Shown piece after piece: positions 35,665 through 48,823 of a stretch of DNA of 64,000 nucleotides. This DNA is from Enchytraeus crypticus. Its lineage: Eukaryota; Annelida; Clitellata; Enchytraeida; Enchytraeidae. Every line of letters begins with the position of its first letter. Position 1 is the first letter of the stretch. The stretch spans positions 62,001-126,000 of the forward strand of contig CAJHZI010000030.1 of NCBI GenBank assembly GCA_905160935.1, read 5' to 3'. Below the pieces are notes generated by a model. The model saw only the letters and a program-made list of their open reading frames with translations, was not told the DNA's origin and searched no databases. The position numbers and the translations under genes were made by a program.

Positions 35665-35705
35665 CGTTTACTATACATGTATAATACGTACATGTGTAGT
35701 AAACG
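35665..35705. repeat. 17-bp inverted repeat, 7-nt loop
   Basis: Arms starting CGTTTACTATACATGTA match in 16 of 17 positions. No flanking element identified. Confidence 0.65.
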
Positions 35706-36194
35706 GGTTTCTTCTTGGAAATTAATATGGCAAACAATCAATGTTTCCGTCTTTTATTATTCCAAGCAATGCGCCAATCCTGTGGTTCAGTGGCACTGAA
35801 TCGACACCGGGAGGTTTCGCCCTCTACACTACTATACTTTACTCACCAGAAGATTTCACGTCTCACCAATTTTATTTTATTTTTTATTCTACATTCTTCT
35901 TAGACTCTCGGCGCGGTGAACAGTCAGTTTTGCAAAGCGATTATTGGTACCTTTCGTTCATAAAAATATCGAGAAATTTTTGACAAAATCGATGATATTT
36001 AAGGGAATCTTTACAATATAAATATTAGAAATTTTCTTCTGGTTAATTATTTTGATATACTGTAATATATATACAGTATATATATAGATATATGATAAGT
36101 TTAATATAATGCTCTCTACTCATCTTACGAGTATCTTGATTAGTTCATTAGTGAAATATGAAGTAGGGAATGCACACTGTCTCACAAGCAAAAC

Positions 36195-36694
36195 AGGCCT
36201 TCAGCAATCGAAAAATCTTTTAGTAAAATAGTCTAAAGAAAACCACAAAGATAAAAATAATGAAGACTTTGAAAAGGCCCACTCTACTACATCGATACGG
36301 AACGTGGACCTTAAGGAAGGAAGATATCCGGAAACTAGAAAAGTCGGAAACGTGGATATGGAAAAAGGCAATAGATTAGCCTTTATCCAAAAGGTTTCAA
36401 ATGAAGAATTCTTGAAGAGAATTGATACAGGTAGATAGTGGATAAATGTAATACGAAAAAGAAGAATTGGATAGGACACATTCTAAAGTTTATTAAATAA
36501 TTAAATAAATTAACTTAAAGAGGTCATAGAAAGTTGATTGGAAGAAAAGAGATCCAGCGACAAACTGAGCTTAGAAATGTTAGATGATTTAAAGATCCAT
36601 TTATATGAGTTCATGAAAATGAAAACTGACGACAAAGATGAGATGAGGCGTTATATACCATGGACCTGCCAGTAGATAATGCACTGAGTGAGAC
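36195..36694 (+). pseudogene. RTE-like LINE 3' end with degenerate RT C-terminus
   Basis: Encodes RTWTLRKEDIRKLEKSETWI, KNWIGH-like residues, LEVIES-like residues and MLDDLKIHL before the CCATGGACCTGCC signature. Multiple stops break it. Same family as 29120-29475. Confidence 0.6.
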
Positions 36695-37202
36695 TGTTTA
36701 ACCTCAAGAGTCTGTTCCATTATGGTGGTTATCAGCTAGATAGAACGGTTTTTGCCATCACTGATGGGTAAATATATTAATATGATTCCAAATAAATGTA
36801 CAGCTTTCCTGCAGTTGCATGAAAGTAGCTGGAATAAGTAAAATACGTTGCTTAACTACTAAAAGCCGAAACCTATGACTCCTCTGCTGAAGAAATTGCT
36901 GGTGTACGAAAGGATATTTTTGTCATCTCGATCCTGCCCGCTAGGTTAACGAGAACCGCTCATTTTCTAGCGATTTAGAGAAGGCGTAAGCTCGCCTTTG
37001 TTTTGCTTCTCGCTGGATTATCCTGATGAATGATTTTTCCTGTGTCTTTAGTCGATATTTGCTCAATGCTTAGAGCTAGGCAAACAATAGTTGATCTACT
37101 TGAATAGATAATCAGCAAATTCAGCTGCAAAGTATTCGTAATAACTACTGGTTATCGATGTTTTTAATAATTATTTTCAACCTTGAAAAAATGTACAATT
37201 TT

Positions 37203-37300
37203 ATTTTTGCTCTTTGACTTGGATTTGGATACCTACTGCCCTAAATTGTCGGGTTGATTGCATGTCAGTAGCGCTCTGATTAGTTTTACGTTTTGTTATC
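37203..37300 (+). repeat. Decayed L2/CR1-like LINE tail
   Basis: Shares TTTGACTTGGATTTGG and GTCAGTAGCGCTCTGATTAG with the family tail; other parts are diverged. Confidence 0.4.
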
Positions 37301-37614
37301 GTATGTGTAGAAATAGCTAAGTGTTTAGGTCATAAAGTACCATATTTCAATATTAATTATCTATTGCATATAAGTTCCGTGGGTTCGAATCCCGGGAGAT
37401 CCTGTCACAGAGCAAATCATCTGCACATGAGACATAAGAAATGAATAATCGACCAAACAAGACATTTAGTCATATTGTATTAAAAGCGGAATTTATTATC
37501 ATGAAGTTTCCTCTTCCAACTTCGAACTCTCAAACAAACATTTAGGTAAAGCTTTAACATTTATAGTAGTTGCCGTCTTACAAGAAAAAATAGATAAATT
37601 TCTGAAGCTATCTT

Positions 37615-37890
37615 GCTTATTTTGGGTAAACAGGATAGTTGCCTCAGGGAATGATGCCCCTGTCAAGTAAATGTAAGTCAAAGCTGAGGAAGTCATAGGC
37701 GGACCACCTCGTCATAAGCAGAATCCTCCAAGAAAAGGGTATATAACAACAAGAACGAGTATTGATGGATGATAAAGTTCCACTCATATATAGACATGAA
37801 GAAGAAACCAGACGACAGAGAAGAGTAAGGCGTTATATACCATGGACCTGCCAGTGGGCAGTACACTGAGAGAGAGAGAGAGAGAAAGAG
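37615..37890. mobile_element. RTE-like LINE copy with inverted 5' part (twin-priming structure)
   Basis: 37615-37735 matches the reverse complement of 21826-21942 (TTCTGCTTATGACGAGGTGG, CATTCCCTGAGGCAACTATC). 37736-37890 matches 21943-22100 in direct orientation and ends in the CCATGGACCTGCC signature and (GA)n. The halves abut, as expected when a second internal priming event inverts the 5' part. Confidence 0.65.
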
Positions 37891-37949
37891 GGATCTTGCT
37901 GATTGTGGGTTATACCACAGCAGGGTGATATACTAGACTGCCAGAAGGT

Positions 37950-38165
37950 CTATTCGCGCAGCATAAGAGAAATAAAAGCATAAAAATTCTTCAGCACAGC
38001 CGCTGGGTCTGCAAGTCGTCTACTGTTACCGGATGATGTAATGTGTCTCGGGACTTTGGGATAACATTGGACACGCCCTCTCTGTCTTCCGCTATCATTA
38101 GCATCATCATCTTCATCATCACGGCTAGTCATCGGTCGTCGTAGTTTTGCTGTTAACACTGTTGT
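37950..38165 (-). other. Coding-like open stretch, unidentified
   Basis: About 70 open codons on the minus strand, including KLRRPMTSRDDEDDDANDSG and VQCYPKVPRHITSSGNSRRL, ending with TAG. Composition looks protein-like, but there is no good start or acceptor. No family recognised. Confidence 0.2.
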
Positions 38166-40424
38166 TGTTGTCAGCCCACTTATTTTTCTGTATTGGCCTC
38201 ATCCTTCTTCTTCTCTAAAGTTCTAGATACTTTAACCGACCTTGTTGCCGTTTGATGATACCTGTTAGTTATCGATACCCCAGTGCCACATCGGGTAAGC
38301 GTCTAGACCAGATTTCTCAGTTGCGTAATTACACTTGAAGCTCTCGTTTGCCAATGGTGTCGTCTTCAAGAAGCGAATAGAACGTTAAATTCGTCTTTAA
38401 TATTCAGTTTTCCTTCTCTTAATTCTCACCAATGTTTTCCTTAAGTAGCTGGTGATCAATTCAATTTGAACTTTAGAATTTAAATTCTAAACACTTAACG
38501 TAACAACAACTTTCACTGTGACACATTTCTGCTTTTAGTAGAAAACACAGAGAATGAGCCTAAATGGCTGTTGCAGATAAAAGCAAAGGTTAAAAGCATT
38601 CGTACTCTCAGCACAATGCAGCACGACTTACGCATAATAATGTCGAAGAAAGAGATAAAATCAATATCTACACAAATATTGTACAAATAGCAGCAGATAT
38701 AGCGGTTGGTGGATTGCGGAGAAATAAATAATGAAAATACTGTTCGATAATTCTTAAAATATTCTCGATGATATCAACTAAAATTATACATTTATTATAG
38801 TGTTTATATAAAGCAAAACTGATTTGTTCTGTCACATCATTAACGTTCAACAACCGAACCACAAGCCAAAGAAAACCTTGCGAGCTTCTTATAAGCCTAC
38901 TTAGGCTGATTGAAGAAGGAAACCACATCAGATGCTATAATTGACTGTTTCTTTGAATTTAATTTCTTTTTCTTTTTCTTTGAATTTAATATATATTCCA
39001 TGTTACTAACGAACAACGTTAATTACACTTGCAAAGATAACGCCGTCATACTACAGTTAGTGTTATTCTAAGTATTAATGCTACTATATTTTATGTATTC
39101 GGAGGATATGTATGAGTTTGATAGTTAGAATAGTAATTATAATTATGATGATGATGATGATGATGATTATGATGATGATGATGATTATGATGATGATGAT
39201 GATTATGATTATGATGCTGATGATGATGATGCTGACGATGATGATGATGATGATAATGACGACGAAGATGATAATGATGTGATGCTATTGATGATGATGA
39301 TGATGATGACGATTATGTTACTGATGACTCATTAATATATATGTATATTAATACGCATTTTCACCCATTACGATCACTTGCGAGCACTCCATGGACTAAT
39401 GAATTGAGCACATCAGAAATGATGGGCCCATATTATTTGTGAATGTGCATCTTTACTTCTGAGCTAAATTTTTCAGGGGCCGCTTGTCTTCTTATCTTTT
39501 TAAAAACCGGCGTCAACCGGAGGCATAAAACGCTTACAGATTTCTTGTAGTTAATTCTCAAGTTACTTGGCTGAATCCTAGAGAAGTTAATAACATGAAA
39601 GGACTCTACACCCAATATACTATACACTGTATGTGCAACTATCTTGCATTCATTACCACTTTCAAAAATTGCTGTTCATTTTCTAAATTGCCTGTAATTT
39701 GATGCCGGTTATGTAGTTATCAGTAACTCTGAAGCTTCCTTTCTATAAAAATAACAGTGATGATTTTTGCATTATTCAGCAAAGATTTCTATGCCTTGAT
39801 GTATCTATTTAAATCTATGTATCTATTTAAATCCTGCTGTCTTTGAAGTTTTGGATTGAAAGTACTCCCCGCCATTATAACTCTTTGCATTATTAGTCTT
39901 CTATACCTAGAGACACCTAAACGTGATATGTTCTTTAATCTATTATCTCAATTGATGGATAAAAATTTATCATATTTTTGTACCATTGCTAAGTACGAGT
40001 CACTGAGCTTAAACTATGCCTGACAAAGAGTTAACGGATTCTAATTCAACTTGGATTTTCTTTGGCATTCTCCATCCGTGTAACACAGAAATAGATATCA
40101 AACTTGGTTCCCTGGCTTAAAAGATGATCTGTGATGGGCAAGCTACAAGCATCCTACCTGTATTTTACCTTGAGAATTGAACTGGTACATCTTCGCTGTA
40201 ATTAGATTTTGTATGGCTGTTTCTATACTACTTCATTTCTTATAGGGGCGCGTATAATTATTAATATATTTGTGTCACATGATGGATGAAATTTCAAGAA
40301 ATGCAGCACTGTTTCATTAAATGAATTTTTAAATGAAACTTAATCTAATTTATTTATAAAGACCACTTTGATTAGCGCACTACTGATGGCAGGAGGTATA
40401 GTGTCGATAGTTTGACGCTTGATT

Positions 40425-40750
40425 TAGATAGAAGTATTTAGATAGCGGTATTTATACAGTAGTATTTAGATATCAGTATTTAGATAACAGTATTTAGATA
40501 GCAGTATTTATCAGTAGTATTTAGATAGCAGTATTTAGATAACGGTAATTAAATAGCAGTATTTATACAGTAGTATTTAGATAGTTGTATTTAGACAGCA
40601 GTATTTAGATATCAGTATTTAGAGAGCTGTAATTCCTGTAGCTGTATTTCCTGCAGCTGTATTTCCTGCAGCTGTATTTCCTGTAGCTGCATTTCCTGTA
40701 GCTGTATTTCCTGCACCTGTATTTCATGTAGCTCTATTTTCCTGCAGCTG
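40425..40750. repeat. Two adjacent minisatellites with a shared core
   Basis: The first array repeats about every 14 bases (GATAGCAGTATTTA). The second repeats every 15 bases (AGCTGTATTTCCTGC, about eight copies). Both share the core AGCWGTATTT, which suggests one grew from the other. Confidence 0.7.
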
Positions 40751-41267
40751 ATGGTGAATTCAGTTTACATTACACTGAACTTCAACTGACCCATATCACT
40801 GTAGGCCCTACTTCGTCAGCGGAAGTTATCTATCCATCTGGAAAAATTTATCACCTGGAATCTTGCCTTCACCGAAGCTAGGATCATTTATTTTCGGACA
40901 AAAACTATGATCTCTGCTGCTGTCTTCGGCTATCTTTCATCACAACTTGAGGGAAATTTTGAACTAGGTAGCTCAATTTTAGATATTGAACCGACAATTT
41001 GTTTAGTGGAATTTCGTCTCTTCTTTCTTTAACCTCGAAAGATTTTGTCATTACATCAGTTCTATGCCTGTCTTTACTTCAGCTGTCCAGTCACGTGTTT
41101 TCACTCTGCACGCAAGAGTCCCTCCTTCGTTATTTTAATTTGCTAGGCATTTAAAAATATGTCGCACTGAGCATCTCTGAAAATCTCAAGTGTTCATATG
41201 CTTAGTAAGAATATTTTCTTCGGATATCAAATTGAATAGAGATGTTCCAAAAATAGCGATATAGGCC

Positions 41268-41390
41268 TATAAATGTCGATATATAAATGTCGATATATAA
41301 ATGTCGATATAGAAATGTCGATATATAAATGTCGTGTCGATATATAAATGTCGATATATAATGTCGATATAGAAATGTCGATTTATAAGC
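41268..41390. repeat. 14-bp minisatellite
   Basis: About nine copies of AAATGTCGATATAT with point changes. Confidence 0.75.
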
Positions 41391-42674
41391 CCGTAGATTG
41401 GTTGTAGCGCACGGAAATGTTTAATTTGGAAAACACACGCAAGTAAATTGCGTGCAATAAATGTAGAGTAATAAATTCCGGCGATTGGTTTAACCACTTG
41501 AACGGCGTTCACTGTGATTTAGATTTCAGATGAGCTAACCTTGTTCAGTAGCCATGAACTTATAATATTGTTTTATTGCCTCTTGTTCGGTGCATTGGTT
41601 ATGTTCAATCGGACGAATCTGTGGGGAATCCCAGGATCTGGAATTTTTATACCGGATTTCCAATATTATTTCAGCCTCCAGACATCCAGTATAGACTTCA
41701 ATTCAGCAAAGTAACTGTCTTACAGTAAGATATTTCAGTGTACATTGAATGTGTCGTTTGAAACACAATTATGGAAATTTCGAAGGTGAGCGGCATAAAA
41801 TCATTGCTTCCGTAACGAAAGAATGAGGGCACAACGTTTTGATCGAGGTTTTGAATTGCGTAACAACATGCGCATCTCTAAAATCTAATATTTATCCTGA
41901 AAAGATAGCAAACAAATAAAACTTACAATAGATAGGAATATGATACTTTCATGAAGTTTTAGCGAGTGTGCGCTGCGTTAGAGAATGAACTCCTATCGAA
42001 TGATATGAGAAATTTTTAAACAGAGAGAAGATTGGCATCGGTGGAACGAAGCACACATGAGGGATGATAAGGAAGAAGAAATTCAGATAAATAAGAAGGG
42101 TTGTCAACGATGACAATTATGGCGACAACTGAACCAGGACCACTGATAGGAGCCATAGGATTGTGAAAACGAACCTTCACAAAACATTGACATCGTTCGC
42201 TTCTTTAGTGCTGACAACGTAATGTGAACTACAAAAATCGAATATTTTGCTAAATAATCCTAAGACGCACGAGAGTAAATTAAATTAATTCAGACAGATT
42301 TCACTCAAGCAATTGAGTAGCAAATGGTCAGCATAAGTTGTTTCGTTGCAGTGCAATCACTGTCGACAGTATAAAAGCTTGTTATCGGTCTTGACAGAAT
42401 TTTCTCATTTTTCTTAAGTAGAGGACATAGCGCTTGATCGGCACTTGTGAGATATTTGACACGACTCTTGTGTAAGATGAAAGGTTGTGATTAAGGACTG
42501 TCGCGGCTTCTAAACGTGATGATGATTGAAAACTCTAAATTCTATCCAGTCGTTGCAGCCGATGTGCAATGTGAAGAATGTAAATCGAAGTTGTTGTTTT
42601 TCTTGTTGTTAACGGAAGTTGTTGTCGTAACGGTTGTTGTTCATCCGATTGTAAATCGAACCTCATGAATCTAA

Positions 42675-42816
42675 GGCTGGAGCCAGTGGGAAAGTCGGTA
42701 AGATACTCGACCGCAGATCAGTAGGTGCGGGTTCAAATCCTGGGCTCGCCGTCACTAACATCGCTTTCGAATGAGAAAACTGACGTTAACCGTAGCTTTA
42801 CCAGCTTTACCTTTTA
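42675..42816 (+). repeat. tRNA-derived SINE (family A), full length
   Basis: GGCTGGAGCCAGTGGGAAAG, GGTTCAAATCC and GACGTTAACCGTAGCTTTAC are in order. Two small hairpins (TTCCGTAC/GTACGGAA; AACCCTATGG/CCATAGGGTT) follow at 42865-42917. Confidence 0.75.
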
Positions 42817-45689
42817 AGCTGCTAAAGTTTGTACAATTAACTAAGAACTAAGTTTAACGTTTGTTTCCGTACCACAAGTACGGAACCCTATGGAGCTAGA
42901 GACGGCCCCATAGGGTTGCAAAGACGAATGTTTCGTGAATGGTCAGTGGTTGTCTGTACCTACATTAAGCAATCGCTGTAACAATGTGTTAACCACGTAC
43001 AAGTTTATTTCACTGTTAGTTAATTACTGCATGCTACCGGCTGTTCAAATTGACAGAATTACGTTCTGTGTGGTTGATATAACAGCCCCAGATAATTAAG
43101 AGATCATGGTTTTGAATTTTGTACGGATTGTTCCAGAGAGACCGGACAGGATATAGGGTTTTCTCTAATATTGAGGTAAGAAACGACATTAAACAAACTA
43201 ATTTCAACATGCTATATTAAAAGTTAAGTATTTGTGCAAATATAACATTCAGTGCGATCATTTAAATAAACCGACATCAGAAGAAATCCATATTAAGAGC
43301 CACCTTCAGAAGAAAATTCATAGATCGCGGACAATGAAAGGCTTTATATTGATGGATAATGCGATGTTTATATTTTCTTTCTATTTAAATTACTTTCAAT
43401 TCTTAGGCTTTTTAAAATAATTGTCGATGTCCTAATCCGAAATTTGTATTTATAAACATAACCTATGCAAATGCTTACAGACTTTTCCATTGAGCCGTCC
43501 GTGATTAGTCGTATTAGTCATAATTAAGTGCACCTTACAGTGCCAGGTTCATATCATAAAATCTATAATATAGGCATTTCTATCATTTACATTTCTCTTC
43601 ATACCTGCAAACAAATCATCGTTATCAAAGCATCAATTATCCAGTCTCGATCCTCCATTATCTCTAGTATTGAGCTAGCGCAAAAGACGATTAATCTTTG
43701 AGGCTACAGAGAGTGCTACAGAGAGCTTTACGATCAACTTTCTAGACTGTTCTGGATTTGAACCAAAGTTCCTTCGGAACTCTTGCATCAGAGTTTGCAT
43801 ACATGCCGTTGCACTACAAAGCTATGCTGCGAATTCTGCAGGACAATGGCATTAAGCGGATGAAGCAGTTGCAGCAGTTGTTGTTAATGCTTCGCTGCTC
43901 CCCAAGGCAAAGCTTTACCCGTCTATCGATTGTTCATGAATAATAAACCAGCGTGCTCAATTTACTTCTCCAACTTGTATGAGACAATTTACCTGATCGC
44001 TGGATTTCTAGAACGTCCTCTATATTTGATCCACATAGCAGTCAACGGATGTGAAAACTGACGCTAAATTCATGAATAACTTCTGAAACGCAGTCTAGAA
44101 ATTGTATCTGCAGTTGCTGATATATCGGCATAACTTGTACGCTACTGAAAGTGTTCAGTTTAGAAAGTAAATTAATACTAACTGCAGGACGTGATTGATA
44201 GAACTTGAAAAAGATTAATTTCTATGTGGACTGTTTGAAGAACAGCCGGTTGCTTATTTCAGGCTCCGGCATCAGGTGTAGCTGTCAGTGTCTAATTGCT
44301 TTCGACAGAGAATATTAAAAATTGCCGGAAACGAAATATGTCTTCTAAATAGCAGACATAACTTACGGATTATCATTTCTATATTTATGTCATGATATTT
44401 ATCCAGCCTTTATTTATCTGAGCGTTTTCATAGCACGAGAAATTTCGATCCGCATATATTGTCTTTTTAATTTTTATCACCGGAAGGTAGATATGGAAAA
44501 ATTTTGGATCTAAACTTATTGTTTAACATTAGGTAAAGAGCTTCGCAATTACATGAATTTGAGTGATTTTTTATAGTAGCAGCTTTCTAATGATGTGACT
44601 TACGTCGACGCTCTTAACGTTAAAATACAGGATTCATTACAAGTGATTAATTAGACGAAGTCTCTGCTTGGAAAATGCATTTAAATCACTATCCTCGCGA
44701 TTTAAATTGCATATGGAATTGTAGAACGGAATTTTCTTGATATTTGACTTAGAAAATTTACAAAATCTTTTAAATTCTTAGAAAATATTAGAAGCTCTTA
44801 ATAAGTATGTGAACGATACCGTCACAGTCGGAATCCTGTGAAGTTCCGATTGTTTAGTTTGTCATATTGAGGAGTAGGAATATACCAAATATCTACTTTT
44901 CTAGGCTATCTAAGATTCATTAACATATCAGATGGTTAAATGATTCACCTAAGTTCGCCTATTGGCTTGAATGCCAGTAAGATCTGTTGGGTGCATGTCA
45001 ATCATTGTACACGATGCAGATTGGATAAAGATTTTATTTTGTTGTATTTTTATTTTGTCTTGGTCAATGAAGTTTATTTAAATGTTAATAGCAGTACATT
45101 CAAAGAAGTTGCTTGAGATCTGATTTGTTTTTGTATTGGTAGCTAATAATTACTGATTTTGTACATAGTCTCTGCGTTATTTTAATAATATATGAATGAA
45201 ATTAATAACAATAAGGAATCTGAAAAAATAACCATATATAAAATATTGTCGCTGATGAAACCAAATCATGAATATAATTGAGAAAAAAGAATATGGAAAA
45301 GAACGGAACATTTCTATACCCTGCTAGAGTGGTTTCTGCAATAACTCTTACTCTTCGCTGTTAAGAACTGTGAATTTTCAGGCAGCTAAATCCCGTTAAG
45401 GCGGTGACGGTCAATGAAAGGACGGATGTTTTGAGAGGATTGTGTGACAGTAATTGAGAATGCGTATTGAAATTGAAGACTACGGTGTACGCAACGTCAT
45501 AAAGAATCGAGACTGTTTTGTGGAACCGGTGGGAATTAACCGATGGAACATTTGATTGTCATTGTGATTGGGATCCATTGTTATTGGGATTATGGAATAG
45601 CACAAAAACCAATCCATGTTGAAAGCTTTCATGCTCTAAATCTAGAGATCAATAGAAAATAATTTTAGTGATACAAAAATATTAACTCG

Positions 45690-45990
45690 TTGTTATAAAG
45701 AGCGATACACTATCTTATCTGGTGTTAAATTGTCTTGATTGTCCACTAGATATCTGATATGGTGTTAAATTGTATCATAATTGAGAACTAGATATCGTCT
45801 GGTGCTAAATTGTGTCATGATTGAACTCTAGGTATCTAATCTAAAGCTATATTGTGTCATTATTGATTGAACACTAGATATCTAATCCAGTGTTAAATTG
45901 TATTGATATCGTAACTGGTATTAAATTGTGGATCATAATTGAGAATTAGATACCTTATCTACTGTTAAATTGTATCATGATTGAGCCTTA
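45690..45990. repeat. Degenerate minisatellite, period about 45 bp
   Basis: Roughly seven units share GTGTTAAATTGTATCAT, a TTGA core and CTAGATATC. Units vary in length and sequence. Confidence 0.65.
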
Positions 45991-46819
45991 TGACAAAAAT
46001 TCGAGGTTATTCAATCTAATTAAGAGGAAGAATTAGGGAAGAATTAGAATTAAGAAAGACGATGATGATGATGAATCAATCCAATAAAGAGCCTAATTCA
46101 GTGTTCAATACAGTTCATTTTTTAATTCAGTCTTAAAGCACTTTTTTCTCTCCATTGTTTCTAGAATAAGATGATCAAGTCCAGTGATAAATCACATCCA
46201 GCGATAAATCCGATTATTAAAATTATGTACAAATCAAATATTTAATGTTACCATAAATAATATTATCGAAAAGTTCAACGATATATCAACGGCATCTTCA
46301 AATCGTATACATTCCCATGTTGTGTTCGAGCCAATAAAGAATAGTGCAATCATACGAAGCATTTATTTTTAGAAAGCAGAAACTGAGAAAGACAATAAAA
46401 AACGATCTCTGAAGTCATATTTTCCAATCACGTTTTATATTCTACAGTTAATAGCATAGTTTGTTTAGAAATGTTACAGAACAAACATATTGTTAATATT
46501 AAATGCACACTCCATGTTTCCTGTGGCCTGTGAACAATGATCGTTAGGAGCTGCAACTATAGGAAAATGTTAAGAAAATATCGGAATTTTAAAGCACACT
46601 GCAGCGTGTTATCGGCTGTTTTTCTAAAATTAGCCGCCACACAATGAGATCATCTGCACAAAGTATCGACGTGTTAATCGCAGTACCAGTGTAGTAGCAT
46701 AGGCTGACGTCATGCAAACTCTCGTGCTGCTTTAATTCGTGTTCACGTATTGTAAATATGATTAAATATTCGCAACCATGTTTCTATTTTGGTCTCTATC
46801 TGAACTTAATCGCTTATCA

Positions 46820-46880
46820 CTAGCTCACTCACTCGCTCGCTCGCTCGCTCGCTCGCTCACTCACTCACTCACTCACTCTC
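46820..46880. repeat. (CTCA/CTCG)n tetranucleotide array
   Basis: An ACTC run changes to GCTC and back to ACTC. Confidence 0.85.
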
Positions 46881-47384
46881 CCCGCGTCTCGTGATTTAAT
46901 TTAACAACAGCCAAATGCAACAAGACTTCTCAGCTGCACTATCTTTTGCTGATCTGCTAATTTCCAGACTTCAGGTACTCAGATTGATCGAGAAACCCTG
47001 GCCTTTCTCTTCTAATTTTGGTATTTAATTTTCTTTATATTTCTCTGTTTTTGTTAAAATATTATTTCTTTTTTACTCTTACAAATCAAAAGCTACTTAT
47101 TGCCCTTGGACTTGACATTTAGGGTAATTTTTCTTCTTTATATTGACTTTAAAGGCAGAGACCTTAACCGCGAGGGTCTAATTCTTAGATATTTTTAAAA
47201 CGTTTGGCTTGATCTGTCTTACAGATCACCTATGAAAGAGATTGTTAATTGTAACTATGAAAACGTTTCTTAAGCATGTCACTTAGCAATGCCATTTGAG
47301 GAGAGAAAGAGAGAAGGATTAGATAGATCGAGAGCGATAGTGTGCGCATGTGCTAAAGAGAGGTAAAGAAAGAGATAGAGAGAA

Positions 47385-47418
47385 AGCAAGAGAGAGAGAG
47401 AGAGAATGGGATAGAGAA

Positions 47419-47466
<48 letters not shown>
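47385..47466. repeat. (GA)n microsatellite
   Basis: About 80 bases of GA repeats with a few AT interruptions. Confidence 0.85.
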
Positions 47467-47471
<5 letters not shown>

Positions 47472-48599
47472 AATGTCATATTCACTAACTATTTCAAAAT
47501 AGAACAACTACATTTTAAACTAAATTTTTACGTACAATTTTGATTTGAAGGCTGCTGCTGAAGGGGTTAAGAGTCGATTTGATATTCAGATCATATGCTC
47601 CGACAGTGAGCGGAAATTGATGCATTAACCTTGATTGATTTCGAGAAGCGATTTTAGCGGAATTACAAATCACTAACAAAATATGACATCTGACGTCAAC
47701 GTTCACATTTCGTCTAACTTTGACGAAAATTGTTGATGGATTAGAAATCATCGTATTGCAGTCGAATGCTCGATGATATCTTGCACGTTTTGTTTAAAAG
47801 GATGAGTCTAATGAGTTTCATGTCGCCCACCTCTTATACGTTTGCATAAACTTACAGCAACCGGAATCCAAGCAACTTCATTCGAATTCTGATTTGATGG
47901 AAAGAATAAAGCGATAATATGAAGGGAATATACTTAGTAAACACATGTCCTTAGCTTTCCCATAGTGTGTCCGGGATACTGAAGAAAAGATTAACCGTTA
48001 CCCTACACTTGTCAAAGGAGGTGACTAAGCAAGAACTTAGGAAGGCAACGGAAAATCATCTCAAAAGCCATATTTTATCAAAGGCTGGAAGGTATGAATT
48101 CTTGTGAAGGAAATGTTGATCCATGGATTGCTCGTTACGGAGCGCTAAAACAGACTCTGAGTATGAATATGTACCTTGGATTTGTTACTTGGCAGAGCAC
48201 TGGAGTTGGATGCTTAATAGCTGCTACTAATATTGATTGAGGTTGACCGTCTGTTGACAAATAAATTGAATTACTGGAAAGCAGGACCACTGAATTACTG
48301 GATCCGGGTTCTTCCATTTTTCCTCACGAAAATAAATTAAGGTAACTTCCGGTTCGGCTGATAAGTTTCTAAGTTTAACTTTCCTGATTTCTACAAAAAT
48401 TTATTCGTCTAATTAAGTGCCAATTTAATTACGGGATCGATGCAGTTTTATTCACGTGAGGATAATTAAGAAAAACTCTTGGATATTTAGTAACAGAAAA
48501 ATGTTTTGAATTTGAAAAGACGTCTCTAAGAATTGTCGAATCAGAAATGTAATAAAAGCATCTTTAGGTAAATCCGTACAAATAATAGAATTGTTCATA

Positions 48600-48668
48600 A
48601 TTTTGGCTTCATTGTGCTTAGTATGATCACGGACAACAGCAGTAATATAATCATGTCACTGTTGTTGT
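48600..48668 (+). repeat. Short L2/CR1-like LINE tail
   Basis: TTTTGGCTTCATTGTGC, ACGGACAACAGCAGTAATAT and (GTT)n match the family 3' tail. Confidence 0.5.
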
Positions 48669-48823
48669 TATCGTTATGTATATTTTATCCAATATGTCTA
48701 TGGGACGGTGTGGGATAAAATTTAATGAGCACTTCCATCACTATTGGGACCCTGGGATTTAAGGTTCGAATCACTAAACAGACATAGATAAAATAGGTTG
48801 AGCACCCTCAAGAAGAGGGTGTG

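Larger units (their letters stand above)
38170..48599. other. Gene-poor interval with tandem arrays
   Basis: No supported gene. Contents: (GAT)n arrays (39137-39315); 14-bp and 15-bp minisatellites (40425-40750, 41268-41390); a SINE (42675-42816); a roughly 45-bp array (45690-45990); a GCTC/ACTC array (46820-46880); and (GA)n (47385-47466). The rest is AT-rich DNA with only short open frames. Confidence 0.55.

Noticed and set aside
37950-38165. NPY/PP-fold neuropeptide precursor
   Set aside because: YP...P and a distant Leu/aromatic pattern are superficially similar, but there is no signal peptide, no amidation site and no RF/RY C-terminus.
40425-41390. CRISPR-like repeats
   Set aside because: Units are 14-15 bp in direct tandem without unique spacers, and the DNA is eukaryotic.
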